Positions 8,639-17,333 are shown, numbered from the stretch's first letter. The stretch: DNA of 64,000 nucleotides from Pseudomonadota bacterium (GCA_022572185.1 JACZWL010000003.1:1-64000), one strand, 5' to 3'. Translations and numbers: made by a program. Notes: generated from the letters alone by a model not told the origin.

Positions 8639-9490
8639 TCAAACAAGTGTTCGAGAAACGGTTCTTCCGTAATCCTTTTCCCATTCAGCGATCAGTTCTC
8701 GATTATCGTGTTGCCAGGGATGAAAATCCTTCCTGTAAAAACCCAAATAGGCAAAAAACACGCGACGGAGAACGCCCGGCCTGACAAACAGATACTTGAA
8801 ACCGCTCAGCCACTCTCGAAGACTCCAGAGTTTGCCGTCATGCTTGAGCATGATGCACAGGTTTCGAAATGTGTCCTTGAAGAAGAAGTAAGTATTCATC
8901 ATCAGGGCTTGACGCCGTTCCCTGACTGTACCGCCCACAGCAACAAAGACATCGAACGCAACAGCTTTATGCTCTGTTTCCTCGACACCGTGCCATGCCC
9001 ACAGCGCTGCGACATGCGGATCGGCGCCCATGAACGCGTCCTTTTGACTAAGCATGTCATTTGCCATGATCGCGGTCAGGTGCTCATTGGCAACAGTACC
9101 GGCAAGCCGCCGCCTGGCCGACAATTCCCGGTATGCCCAGGTCATCCTGTCGCGAACCGGCCGTTCGAAGCGATCAAGATCATATCCCCGCTGCTCGCAA
9201 AGCAACTCGTTGTATGTCTGATGCTGCAGCCGGTGGGTCGCTTCCTGACCCTGAAATGCGGTTATCTCATCCAGCAGCTTCGGGTCGTCGATCTGGTTCC
9301 GGTAAACACGAACGCTGTCGATAAAGAACTTTTCGCCGAGCGGAAACAGTATGGACATGGCATTGAAGTAGGCGGTTTTGAAAGCGCTGCCGCTGTGCCA
9401 GTCGCCAGCAAGCGCTTCAGCCAGCTCGAAAGACGGCCGGCGCGGGCCGAATGTCAAGGCATCGGGGCTCTTGCTCTGCTTGCTCGTCAT
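8639..9490 (-). CDS. predicted metal-dependent hydrolase (PF10118 family)
   Basis: A 283-residue protein of the PF10118 family of predicted metal-dependent hydrolases, which has a ferritin-like diiron layout. Candidate ligands are visible as FQGQEATHRLQHQ (E-x-x-H near residue 80), VANEHLTAI and HGVEETEHKAVAFD (E-x-x-H near 170). C-terminal half has two amphipathic or hydrophobic stretches. A start 63 bp upstream is possible, but the family starts near the MTSKQSKSPD sequence. The upstream 201 bp (8438-8638) hold no supportable gene. Confidence 0.82.
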   Translation of the reverse strand: MTSKQSKSPDALTFGPRRPSFELAEALAGDWHSGSAFKTAYFNAMSILFPLGEKFFIDSVRVYRNQIDDPKLLDEITAFQGQEATHRLQHQTYNELLCEQRGYDLDRFERPVRDRMTWAYRELSARRRLAGTVANEHLTAIMANDMLSQKDAFMGADPHVAALWAWHGVEETEHKAVAFDVFVAVGGTVRERRQALMMNTYFFFKDTFRNLCIMLKHDGKLWSLREWLSGFKYLFVRPGVLRRVFFAYLGFYRKDFHPWQHDNRELIAEWEKDYGRTVSRTLV

Positions 9491-9556
9491 CGCAGTTCCA
9501 CGGCATTCCGGGAATCGTATACTGACACACTTCGTCGGCGCCGCCCTGTACACGAT

Positions 9557-11323
9557 CTAGTCGCGGGAATCGTTCCGCAGCAGCGACTCCAGCTCGCGGG
9601 CTGTATCCTTTGCAGACTGTATCAGGCGTTCCTCGTCATGATGAATAGCGTGCTGCTCATCTAACAGGCGCTTGTCACGTTCAGCAAATGTGTCAATAAC
9701 TCGCCTGATCTCCTCTTGGTCGAAGCCAAGCATCTCCAGCACACGCTCGCTCATAGCCAGGCTGGACAACAAAGTCTCGCGGAAGATGTGCGTAATACCG
9801 AGATCCATCAGCTTGTGGGCATGCCGGCGGTTTCTCGCACGGGCGACGATGTTCAGATGGGGAAAATGGCGGATCACGGTTTCTACGGTCTTGACAGACG
9901 CCTCGACATCGTCGATGGCAAGCACAAGTAATTTCGCCCGGTCTGCGCCGGCTGCCCGGAGCAGGTCAAGCCGGCCGGCGTCACCGAAGTAAACCTTGCT
10001 GCCGTAGCGCCGGATCACGTCCACCTGCGAGGAATCGATCTCCAGTGCCGTAAACGACTGGCCTTTGATCCGCAGGAGACGTCCGATGATTTGACCGATG
10101 CGGCCAAATCCGGCGATGATCACGGCGTTTCCCACGTCCTCCATCTCATCGTATTCGGCATCATCTTTTTCGCCCATGCGGCCGGTGACATACTCAATAA
10201 TCAGATAGATGACCGGTGTGAGCAACATTGATACCGCGACAGCCAGGATCAGTCTGTCAATCTGTGTGGTGTCGATAATCTGTTCGCGTGCAACCACGGC
10301 GAAGAGCACAAATGCGAACTCGCCGCCCTGCGACAAAACGGCGGCAAGGCTCAACGCTCCCTTGGTGTTACAAAGCCCGAACGCTTTCGCGAGCGGGTAA
10401 AGGACGATCGCTTTGGCTGCCATCAGGCCGACGACGAAAAGTAGAATCGTCTTTGGCTCCTCGAGCAGCAGTCCGATGTTGACGGACATTCCGACCGCTA
10501 TGAAGAACAGCCCCAGCAACAGACCTTTGAAAGGAGCGAGATCGGCTTCGAGTTCATGCCGGTACTCTGAGTCGGCCAGTAGCATACCGGCGATGAATGC
10601 ACCGAGCACCATCGACATGCCCGCAAACTGCATGAAAAGGGCGGCTCCTATGACCACGAGCAGCGCCGTTGCCGTGAAAAGCTCAGGTAATTTTGAGTGG
10701 GCCACGATCCGGAGCAACGGTCGCAACAGAAAATGGCCGCCAATGATCAGGCCAGCAATGCTTGCCAGCGAGATGCCGACCATCAGTGGATCGAATTGGC
10801 TTTCACCTGATGTTCCGCTGCCGATCAAGGGCAACAGGGCGATTAGAGGAATGACAGCCAGATCCTGAAAAAGCAGGATGGAAAAGGCGGCACGCCCATG
10901 GACCGTTGTCAGCTGCTTCTTTTCCGCAAGGAGCTGCAGGACGAAAGCGGTCGATGAAAGCGCAAGAATAAGGCCAGACACAGCGGCAGCGGTTGGAGTG
11001 AAGCCGTACGTCCAGGCCAGCAAGCCTATGACGATTGCACTTAGACCCACCTGAGCGCTGCCGAGCCCGAAAACCATCCGGCGCAATACCCAGAGGCGCG
11101 ATGGTTGTAATTCGAGCCCGATGATGAACAACAAAAAGACGACACCAAGCTCTGCAAAATGCAGGATATGCTCCGGGTCACGGATAAACCGCAGTCCAAA
11201 AGGGCCAATGATTATGCCGGCCGCGAGGTAACCCAGAACCGAACCGAAACCCAGGCGTTTGCTGATTGGCACCGCGATGATCGCGGCGACGAGGTAAATG
11301 ATGGCCTCCTGTAACAAACTCAC
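9557..11323 (-). CDS. CPA2 family cation:proton antiporter with RCK domain (KefB/KefC-like)
   Basis: A 588-residue antiporter. Residues 1-385 carry about 12 membrane segments with the CPA2 motifs LGYLAAGIIIGPFG and a conserved acidic pair in the middle of the transport domain. From about residue 400 a TrkA-N/RCK domain follows, with the nucleotide motif GFGRIG and the acidic end of the Rossmann strand (LEID). The last 70 residues form a charged coiled-coil tail. The layout fits a potassium/proton antiporter gated by nucleotide or glutathione. No kefF/kefG ancillary gene is adjacent. Confidence 0.9.
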   Translation of the reverse strand: MSLLQEAIIYLVAAIIAVPISKRLGFGSVLGYLAAGIIIGPFGLRFIRDPEHILHFAELGVVFLLFIIGLELQPSRLWVLRRMVFGLGSAQVGLSAIVIGLLAWTYGFTPTAAAVSGLILALSSTAFVLQLLAEKKQLTTVHGRAAFSILLFQDLAVIPLIALLPLIGSGTSGESQFDPLMVGISLASIAGLIIGGHFLLRPLLRIVAHSKLPELFTATALLVVIGAALFMQFAGMSMVLGAFIAGMLLADSEYRHELEADLAPFKGLLLGLFFIAVGMSVNIGLLLEEPKTILLFVVGLMAAKAIVLYPLAKAFGLCNTKGALSLAAVLSQGGEFAFVLFAVVAREQIIDTTQIDRLILAVAVSMLLTPVIYLIIEYVTGRMGEKDDAEYDEMEDVGNAVIIAGFGRIGQIIGRLLRIKGQSFTALEIDSSQVDVIRRYGSKVYFGDAGRLDLLRAAGADRAKLLVLAIDDVEASVKTVETVIRHFPHLNIVARARNRRHAHKLMDLGITHIFRETLLSSLAMSERVLEMLGFDQEEIRRVIDTFAERDKRLLDEQHAIHHDEERLIQSAKDTARELESLLRNDSRD

Positions 11324-11452
11324 CGGGTTTTCCTTTTTTGTTCTGAGAAAATAGCTCGCGACGATCCGCGGAGTGTAGCCTGCACGCGCCTTTGATGGCT
11401 ATTCGCCTTTGCATTACACTAGCGCAGTTTTCGCAGAGATCAGAGATTGACT

Positions 11453-12361
11453 ATGAGCCGGCAAAACAAAAGAACTCTGAAAACCGTTCTCGGACTGATA
11501 TGTGTGGTGTTTTGCGCCGCGGCGTGCGAACCGCAACAGATGACAGAGGATCCTGATAAAGCGGCAGCTCTGAAAAATGTCGACGCTATGAGTCGCGAGC
11601 ACGCTGGCGACACTGCAACCCCGAGTGAGGCGGCGAGTATTGCCGCGGAACGGGCAGTGGTTGCCGAAACGTTGGCATACGCAGAGGTCGCCGACGAACT
11701 GCGTTACGGGCACTTCGTCATTCCTTCCGACATGGTCGATCCATTGCCGGCCATCATTGTTATTCACGAATGGTGGGGCCTGAATGACGGTGTACGCTCA
11801 GTGGCGGACCGCCTGGCGGGCCTGGGTTATATCGTGCTGGCTGTCGACTTGTATGGCGGCAAGATCGCCGCGACCCCCGCAGACGCCAGAAAAATGATGC
11901 TGGATGTCGTGGAGAATCCGGAAGATGCCAGAGAAAATATTCGACAGGCCTATCAGTTCCTGGAGGAAACGGCAGGCGCGCCAAGCATCGGTTCACTGGG
12001 TTGGTGCTTTGGTGGCGGCTGGTCTCTGAATACGGCGCTGCTCTTTCCAGACGAGCTTGATGCCACCGTTATCTATTATGGCCAGGTCACCGATGATGAA
12101 GCGAAGCTTGAGCCCATGAATGTTCCCATTCTCGGCATTTTCGGCGCCAAGGATAAAGGCATACCGGTGGCATCCGTGCGGAGATTCGAGCATGCTCTGA
12201 AAAATCTGAGCAAGGACTACGAGATTGAGGTTTATCCTGGTGTTGGTCATGCTTTCGCCAACCCAAGCGGAAATAATTACAACGCTGAAGCGGCCGACAA
12301 AGCCTGGCAGCGGACCGTAGCATTCCTAAATCGCCACCTCACCATACCCGACGAAAAGTAG
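11453..12361 (+). CDS. dienelactone hydrolase family lipoprotein
   Basis: A 302-residue alpha/beta hydrolase. The N-terminus is a lipoprotein signal ending in the lipobox A-A-A-C (Cys near residue 27), so the enzyme is anchored in the envelope. The nucleophile is the cysteine of GWCFGGGWS, the family's C-x-G-G elbow, with the likely acid in GAKDKG and the histidine in GVGHAF. The typical substrate class is enol lactones or small esters, but an envelope location is unusual for catabolic dienelactone hydrolases. The ATG at 11453 was preferred over an in-frame TTG 6 bp earlier. Confidence 0.87.
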   Translation: MSRQNKRTLKTVLGLICVVFCAAACEPQQMTEDPDKAAALKNVDAMSREHAGDTATPSEAASIAAERAVVAETLAYAEVADELRYGHFVIPSDMVDPLPAIIVIHEWWGLNDGVRSVADRLAGLGYIVLAVDLYGGKIAATPADARKMMLDVVENPEDARENIRQAYQFLEETAGAPSIGSLGWCFGGGWSLNTALLFPDELDATVIYYGQVTDDEAKLEPMNVPILGIFGAKDKGIPVASVRRFEHALKNLSKDYEIEVYPGVGHAFANPSGNNYNAEAADKAWQRTVAFLNRHLTIPDEK

Positions 12362-12374
12362 ATTGATCAGGCCA

Positions 12375-12944
12375 CTAGTTCTTGGCTGGTTTCGCAGCGG
12401 GTTCCGGCACGCTGCATTCGAGCATTACGTCCAGTGGCTTCGTGATATAGGTGATCGATTGTTCAGAATCAGTTGCGCAGAGTAGTGACGCCTGCGCGGA
12501 CAGTGCCGCTGAGATTATGACTGTGTTTTCATCGGCGCCGGCAGGTTCTTTGTTGTCACCTGTCTCGTCTGCTTGAAAATCTTGCTGGTCATCCTGGACG
12601 CAGAATCGTTCAATTCGCACCGGTGCGATCTGATTTGACGGAACCTGGAGTTCCAAATCCAGCACCGAAGCCAGTCCCAGTTGTTCTGCATCAAGAGACT
12701 TTCTGCTGTCAGCGATACTTATCGACACTGAAGCAGGCTGCCAATTTTCTTCGCAGTAGGCGGTCAATGTCAGGCTATAGGTGAGACTGGGCAGGCGCAG
12801 GGAAAAGTGACCGGTTCGTCGCGGCGTTACCGTGACCGTTGGTACGTTGGCAGAAATCTCGATGCCTGGTACCGGTCTCGGTTCGGCCGGGACAGCGACA
12901 GAACAGACGCTTGCCATAAACAAAAATAGAAGTGCTGCGCGCAT
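12375..12944 (-). CDS. hypothetical exported protein
   Basis: A 189-residue protein with a clear Sec signal peptide (MRAALLFLFMASVCSVAVPAEP, cleavage probably after the A of V-P-A). The mature part is mostly beta by composition, has paired cysteines (C64, C115, C156, C175 by rough count) that could form disulfides, and ends in a Pro/Ala/Lys tail. I do not recognise the family. It is convergent with the dienelactone hydrolase gene 13 bp away and divergent from the PGPGW gene. Confidence 0.65.
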   Translation of the reverse strand: MRAALLFLFMASVCSVAVPAEPRPVPGIEISANVPTVTVTPRRTGHFSLRLPSLTYSLTLTAYCEENWQPASVSISIADSRKSLDAEQLGLASVLDLELQVPSNQIAPVRIERFCVQDDQQDFQADETGDNKEPAGADENTVIISAALSAQASLLCATDSEQSITYITKPLDVMLECSVPEPAAKPAKN

Positions 12945-13071
12945 ATTCGGCTAAGGCTACGATAACGCCGCAAGGAAAGACATTTAGTACAGCCTGCCCC
13001 GTCTCCCCGTGGCAGACAATCGTGGCCTGACGCTTGGCAAACTGTTTACGAGTCACGGGCAGCAAAGAGCA

Positions 13072-13335
13072 ATGAAGGGCACAATTAGAGTGACCTACAA
13101 AGTTGCGCGGAGGATTGCAGTCCTGACCGTTGGCGGCGCAGTCCTGGCTGTAGGTATTGCAATGATAGTGGCGCCTGGCCCTGCGATAATCGTCATTCCG
13201 ATCGGGCTCGCGGTTCTCGGAATGGAGTTCGCCTGGGCAAGGATCTGGCTACGGACACTGCGCGAGCGAATAAGCGCTCAAAACGGGAAATATCGGGGTC
13301 GTCGCGCAGAAAATCACCGGAATCGGCATCGATAA
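13072..13335 (+). CDS. PGPGW family small membrane protein
   Basis: An 87-residue protein with two hydrophobic helices (about residues 14-33 and 35-55). The turn between them reads A-P-G-P-A and is followed by LAVLGMEFAWAR, matching the family of putative transmembrane proteins named after P-G-P-G-W. Here the last two residues of that motif are replaced (A-P-G-P-A). The frame is open 63 bp further upstream, but the family starts at the basic stretch just before the first helix. Function is unknown. Confidence 0.78.
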   Translation: MKGTIRVTYKVARRIAVLTVGGAVLAVGIAMIVAPGPAIIVIPIGLAVLGMEFAWARIWLRTLRERISAQNGKYRGRRAENHRNRHR

Positions 13336-13359
13336 ACTGCAATTTTCAGGCAAAAAGAA

Positions 13360-13427
13360 GGAGCCGGAGCAGCTAAAAACGATAATCGTTCAGCGGGCCG
13401 ATCCGACACGGAGCGGTCTCCGGCTCC
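13360..13427 (-). terminator. hairpin followed by T-rich run, minus strand
   Basis: Arms GGAGCCGGAG (13360-13369) and CTCCGGCTCC (13418-13427) are exact inverted repeats around a 48-base loop that holds a smaller AACGAT/ATCGTT hairpin. Read on the minus strand, the stem is followed by TTCTTTTT. It lies between two convergent genes and probably ends the transcript of the small exported protein as a second barrier after the hairpin at 13457-13531. Confidence 0.5.
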
Positions 13428-13456
13428 CCTGAAAAAACGGCAAGAAAAAAGGGGAT

Positions 13457-13531
13457 ATGCCGCCGGACCTCCTGGTCCTGTGGGGCCGCGCTACCCGGAC
13501 ATTCGGGGGAGAGTTGTCCGGAGAGCGGCAT
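13457..13531 (-). terminator. long imperfect hairpin with downstream T-run, minus strand
   Basis: Arms ATGCCGCCGGAC (13457-13468) and GTCCG-GAGA-GCGGCAT (13516-13531) pair over 12 bp with a 4-base bulge. On the minus strand, six bases after the stem comes TTTTTT (13450-13445). The element follows the stop of the small exported protein gene by about 27 bp. A terminator is the simplest reading; a processed small RNA is an alternative. Confidence 0.5.
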
Positions 13532-13558
13532 GCCGCCAATCCTGTCGAGGCGATGCTT

Positions 13559-13840
13559 TTACAGGTCGCCTGCGATAAGCACTGAACTGCGGCCAATGAG
13601 CCGAAATTCAAGATTCAGCCGGGTAGCCGCTTTGATAGCCTGGGCCGCTTCCTCGACGGCTGCCTCGTTGGCCAGTGCAGCATGTTCCTTGCTGGCCTCT
13701 TCGATCTGGGCCAGCGACATCTCACTCGCATCAAGCGGTCCGCGGTCGTCGGCCATCGCAGGCGTTGTGCTTACGCTGCCTGCGACTAGCAATAAGGCGG
13801 CAATCACTGCCGGGTTCATCAATTCTCTTGTCCTGTTCAT
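13559..13840 (-). CDS. small exported protein, likely sigma-54 controlled
   Basis: A 93-residue protein with a Sec signal peptide (about residues 1-29, cleavage after A-M-A). The mature part, about 64 residues, is Ala/Glu rich and helical (QIEEASKEHAALANEAAVEEAAQAIKAATRL), followed by LEFRLIGRSSVLIAGDL. I do not recognise a family. ATG 13840 has AAAGGACA about 7 bases upstream; a longer frame from 13909 would include the promoter and is rejected. The gene is divergent from the sigma-54 activator at 14026 and carries a -24/-12 promoter match (13896-13913), so the activator probably controls it. Confidence 0.75.
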   Translation of the reverse strand: MNRTRELMNPAVIAALLLVAGSVSTTPAMADDRGPLDASEMSLAQIEEASKEHAALANEAAVEEAAQAIKAATRLNLEFRLIGRSSVLIAGDL

Positions 13841-13895
13841 TGCGCTGTCCTTTTCAGTGTCGGGCGGCTGTAATCCATCGCCGTCTGGCGTACTC

Positions 13896-13913
13896 ATTGC
13901 ACAAGCCATGCCA
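13896..13913 (-). promoter_or_regulatory. rpoN-dependent: sigma-54 (-24/-12) promoter candidate
   Basis: Read on the minus strand: TGGCATGGCTTGTGCAAT. The invariant GG (13912-13911) and GC (13900-13899) are exactly 10 bases apart as required for RpoN promoters; TGGCAT differs from TGGCAC and GTGCA from TTGCA by one base each. The predicted start near 13887 leaves a 47-base leader before the ATG of the small exported protein. Confidence 0.65.
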
Positions 13914-13959
13914 AACTGGAAAAGCCTTTAATAACAATGAATTAATCTCGAACTGGACG

Positions 13960-13992
13960 TCACGAAATTCCGTTATTTACGAAATTCCGTGA
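13960..13992. promoter_or_regulatory. tandem dyad operator, candidate enhancer site
   Basis: Two exact copies of ACGAAATTCCGT (13962-13973 and 13979-13990), 17 bp apart centre to centre. Each copy is a near-palindrome (ACG.AATT.CGT), and the whole 33-bp block is flanked by TCACG/CGTGA, making a larger dyad. Its centre is about 89 bp upstream of the predicted sigma-54 start of the small exported protein gene, where enhancer sites usually lie, and its right end overlaps the -35 box of the activator gene. Confidence 0.65.
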
Positions 13993-14017
13993 CAATTATT
14001 CCGATTTTCCGTATAAA
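13989..14017 (+). promoter_or_regulatory. sigma-70 promoter of the sigma-54 activator gene
   Basis: GTGACA (13989-13994) and TATAAA (14012-14017) are separated by 17 bases; each differs from consensus by one base. The expected start, about 14024, is only two bases before the ATG at 14026, which would make the mRNA nearly leaderless. The -35 box overlaps the second operator copy, which suggests autorepression. Confidence 0.55.
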
Positions 14018-14025
14018 CTCCTGGC

Positions 14026-15834
14026 ATGACGATACACGATGACTATCAATGGCTCTTTCGCAAGGCACCGGCGATGATCACCTTGATCGGCGACGAGGGC
14101 CGGTATCTCGATATGAACGATGCCTTCCTCGACCGCCTGGGGTTTACGCGCGAGGAAATGATCGGCCGCCGGCCCGCCGAGTTCGTCACCGAGTCGAGTG
14201 CCCATCGCATCGAGAGTGAATTCCTGCCGACGCTCAGGCGGACGGGCAAGCTGGAGAACAAACCGATCACGTTGCGGACGAGGTCAGGCGAAGTGGTGGA
14301 GTGCCTTACCAATTCACTGGTCGAGCACGACCCGGATGGTTCGTTTGTCCGCATCGTAGCGATTTACAGCGAGGTGGCAGACCAGGCCAAGGCAAACCTC
14401 AAATACCGGCACCTGTACCGTTCGACACCGGCGATGCTGCATACCGTGGATTCCAATGGCTGCATCATGACGGTGACGGATCATTGGCTACAGAAAATGG
14501 CTTATACCCGCGATGAAGTCGTCGGGCGACCGATTGTGGATTTTTTCAGCACCGTATACCAAAAGAAATTCGCCGGTGATCGGTTGCAGGAAGTCATCGA
14601 TGGCGGCGAGTTCAATAACGAAGAACGGCAGATGGTTACCAAGGATGGAATCGTGCTTGATCTTCTGATGTCCGCTATTTCTGAAAGAGATTCCTCGGGA
14701 CGGGTTCAGCGAATGCTGGTTGCGTCGAAAGACGTTACCGAACGTAATCGTGCCGAGCGGGCACTGCGGAAAACGCTTGCCGAGAATGCGCACCTGCGCG
14801 AGGAACTCGAACGCGAGCGTGATTACCTGCGCGAGGAAGTTAACGTCTCGATGAACTTCGGCCGGATTATCGGCAAGAGCCCGGCTTTGAAACACATGCT
14901 GGCTCAGGTTGAAGCAGTTGCTCAGACGCCGGCCAGCGTACTGGTGCTTGGCGAATCCGGCGTCGGCAAGGAATTGGTCGCCCACGCTATCCATGCACGG
15001 AGTCCACGCGCTGACGGCCCGCTTGTGAAAGTAAATTGTCCCTCGATACCCAAAGATCTGTTTGAAAGCGAATTCTTCGGGCACGTCAAAGGGGCATTCA
15101 CCGGGGCGCACCGTGATCGGGTCGGCAGGTTTCAGCTCGCGGACGGCGGCACGATTTTTCTGGACGAGGTCGGCGAAATTCCGATCGAGTTGCAGGGCAA
15201 ACTCCTGCGCGTGTTGCAGGAGAGTGAGTTCGAACGTGTCGGCGACGACATCACGAGGTCCGTTGATGTCAGGGTGATTGCAGCAACCAACCGGGATCTC
15301 GAACAGCTTGTCATAACTGGCAAGTTCCGTGAGGATCTGTTTTATCGCCTGAGCGTTTTCCCGATTGATGTGCCGCCATTGCGCAAACGCGGCGACGATG
15401 TGATACAGCTGGCGCAACATTTTCTCGAGGCAACGTGCAATGAATTTGGCCGAGAGCCGATGCTGCTGACGCAGATTCAGGCTGACGAAATCAGAAATTA
15501 CGACTGGCCCGGAAACGTGCGTGAACTCAAGAATGTTATTGAACGAGCGGTTATCCTGTCACAGGGCAATGTCTTGCGACTCGACCTGTCCCTGGCTGCA
15601 CCTGGGGCGGCAAGTGTTGCAGGATCACAACACGACGATTTGGCGACGGAGAGTCTGATTCTTACCGAAAAGGACATGAAAATATTGCAAAAGAAGAATT
15701 TATTGGCGGCACTCAGGCAGGCTAACTGGCGAGTGTCCGGGAAGGGCGGGGCGGCGGAGCTTCTCGGCGTGCGGCCGACTACGCTTGCCGATCGCATCAA
15801 GACTTTCGGCGTGCGTAAACCGCGCCACAGTTGA
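14026..15834 (+). CDS. PAS-PAS sigma-54-dependent activator (Fis family)
   Basis: A 602-residue bacterial enhancer-binding protein. Two PAS domains (about 5-115 and 125-240) are followed by a short coiled coil (about 240-280), an AAA+ domain and a Fis-type helix-turn-helix (about 555-600). Walker A GESGVGKE sits near 307, the sigma-54 contact loop GAFTGA near 357 and Walker B TIFLDEVGE near 375, so it should be an active ATPase. No His-Asp receiver domain is present; sensing is probably by ligand or redox state at the PAS domains. It is divergent from the small exported protein gene, which has a -24/-12 promoter. ATG 14026 is needed to keep the first PAS domain whole. Confidence 0.93.
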   Translation: MTIHDDYQWLFRKAPAMITLIGDEGRYLDMNDAFLDRLGFTREEMIGRRPAEFVTESSAHRIESEFLPTLRRTGKLENKPITLRTRSGEVVECLTNSLVEHDPDGSFVRIVAIYSEVADQAKANLKYRHLYRSTPAMLHTVDSNGCIMTVTDHWLQKMAYTRDEVVGRPIVDFFSTVYQKKFAGDRLQEVIDGGEFNNEERQMVTKDGIVLDLLMSAISERDSSGRVQRMLVASKDVTERNRAERALRKTLAENAHLREELERERDYLREEVNVSMNFGRIIGKSPALKHMLAQVEAVAQTPASVLVLGESGVGKELVAHAIHARSPRADGPLVKVNCPSIPKDLFESEFFGHVKGAFTGAHRDRVGRFQLADGGTIFLDEVGEIPIELQGKLLRVLQESEFERVGDDITRSVDVRVIAATNRDLEQLVITGKFREDLFYRLSVFPIDVPPLRKRGDDVIQLAQHFLEATCNEFGREPMLLTQIQADEIRNYDWPGNVRELKNVIERAVILSQGNVLRLDLSLAAPGAASVAGSQHDDLATESLILTEKDMKILQKKNLLAALRQANWRVSGKGGAAELLGVRPTTLADRIKTFGVRKPRHS

Positions 15835-15844
15835 GAGGGCGGAC

Positions 15845-17263
15845 ATGACCGATCGAGTCAGACTCCTGCCCCTGGTAATTGTCGTCTTGCCGATGCTTGG
15901 GCTTTGCGACAGTGTGTTGCCGCCTGGCGTACGAAGTTCTTTGGACCTGCGTAGGGCGCCCGACAGTAGCCTTAGCATCTATGTTGAGAACCTCGATACG
16001 GGCGAGCCAGTCCTGGCCTGGAATGAAGACGTTCCGCGCAACCCGGCATCGGTCATCAAGCTGCTGACAACACTTGTGGCCTTGGACATCCTCGGCCCTG
16101 CCTATACCTGGAAGACGGAAGCCTACCTGTTGGGGAAAACAGATGGCGATGTTCTGGACGGCGACCTGCTGCTCAAAGGCTATGGCGACCCGTTCCTGGT
16201 AACCACACGCGTTTGGCAAATGTTGCGCGAGATTCGACAAAAGGGGATCAACCGGATAACGGGTGACCTTCTGATTGATGACAGCTACTTCGACGTGCCG
16301 TATCACGATCCGGCCAAATTCGACCGGGAACCACTGCGCGCTTATAACGTTGCGCCGAATGCACTACTGATGAATTTCAAGGTAGTGCGCTATCACTTCG
16401 AGCCCGACCCCGAGTCGGCGACAGTCAGAATTCGGGTTGATCCGCCACTCGAGAATCTGCGAATCGAGAACAGACTAAAGGTCGCGCAAGGCCGCTGCCG
16501 CGGTTACCAGCGCGGAATTACTATTACGCCGAACGAAACAGTCGATCACATGGTGATGAGTGGCCAGTTTCCCAGTGGTTGCAAAACCTACGCGATGCAT
16601 CGCGCTGTGCTCAGTCACAACGAGTTTGCCTATGGTCTCTTCAAAAGCATCTGGCAGGAATCGGGCGGCGAGTTTTCGGGAAGCGTGAGGAACGTGGTCA
16701 AACCTGATGACATCGAGCCGTTTCTGGTTTTCGAATCTTTGCCATTGGCCGATATCATCAGCAAGGTAAACAAACACAGTAACAACGTAATGGCCCGCCA
16801 GCTTCTTTTTACGCTGGGTGCCGAGAGATTTGCCGTGCCAGGCACGGAAGAGGGCGGCAGGCAGGTCATCCAGGATTGGCTCAAAAGCAGGCAGCTCGGA
16901 TCCGCCAAGCTGAAACTTGATAACGGGGCCGGGTTGTCACGGAATTCGCGCATCTCGGCCAGAAACCTCGGCGAGATTCTGCGTTACGCCTGGCAGAGCC
17001 CATTCATGCCCGAGTATTTGTCTTCACTTTCCCTGTCGGGCCTCGACGGCACCTTGATGCGACGTTTTCGTGATGACCCGTTAACCGGCAAGGCGCATAT
17101 CAAGACCGGCCGGCTCGACAATGTCACCGCGATCGCGGGTTACCTTCAGTCCAGATCGGGCGGACGATACACCATTGTCGCACTGCAAAATCACACTGAC
17201 GTGCATCGCGGTCCCGGCGAAGAAGTACAGGCGGCCTTACTTCGTTGGTTGTACGAACAGTAA
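15845..17263 (+). CDS. dacB: D-alanyl-D-alanine carboxypeptidase/endopeptidase (PBP4)
   Basis: A 472-residue low-molecular-weight penicillin-binding protein, family S13. An N-terminal signal peptide targets it to the periplasm. All three active-site motifs are visible: S-V-I-K in NPASVIKLLTT, S-N-N in KHSNNVMARQL and K-T-G in HIKTGRLDN. It trims D-Ala and cuts peptide cross-links in peptidoglycan. ATG 15845 follows the activator stop by 10 bp; the longer frame from 15785 overlaps the activator and is not needed. Whether it shares the activator transcript cannot be decided. Confidence 0.92.
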   Translation: MTDRVRLLPLVIVVLPMLGLCDSVLPPGVRSSLDLRRAPDSSLSIYVENLDTGEPVLAWNEDVPRNPASVIKLLTTLVALDILGPAYTWKTEAYLLGKTDGDVLDGDLLLKGYGDPFLVTTRVWQMLREIRQKGINRITGDLLIDDSYFDVPYHDPAKFDREPLRAYNVAPNALLMNFKVVRYHFEPDPESATVRIRVDPPLENLRIENRLKVAQGRCRGYQRGITITPNETVDHMVMSGQFPSGCKTYAMHRAVLSHNEFAYGLFKSIWQESGGEFSGSVRNVVKPDDIEPFLVFESLPLADIISKVNKHSNNVMARQLLFTLGAERFAVPGTEEGGRQVIQDWLKSRQLGSAKLKLDNGAGLSRNSRISARNLGEILRYAWQSPFMPEYLSSLSLSGLDGTLMRRFRDDPLTGKAHIKTGRLDNVTAIAGYLQSRSGGRYTIVALQNHTDVHRGPGEEVQAALLRWLYEQ

Positions 17264-17333
17264 ACCCCGCACGACTCACGAAAATAGCATTTGGCCTGTA
17301 GTAAACTCCGCGAATCGTTTGGGAGAAATAAAT

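Noticed and set aside
8472-8684. Minus-strand 70-codon frame upstream of the diiron-type hydrolase
   Set aside because: Overlaps the hydrolase gene end, no ribosome site, composition unlike coding sequence.
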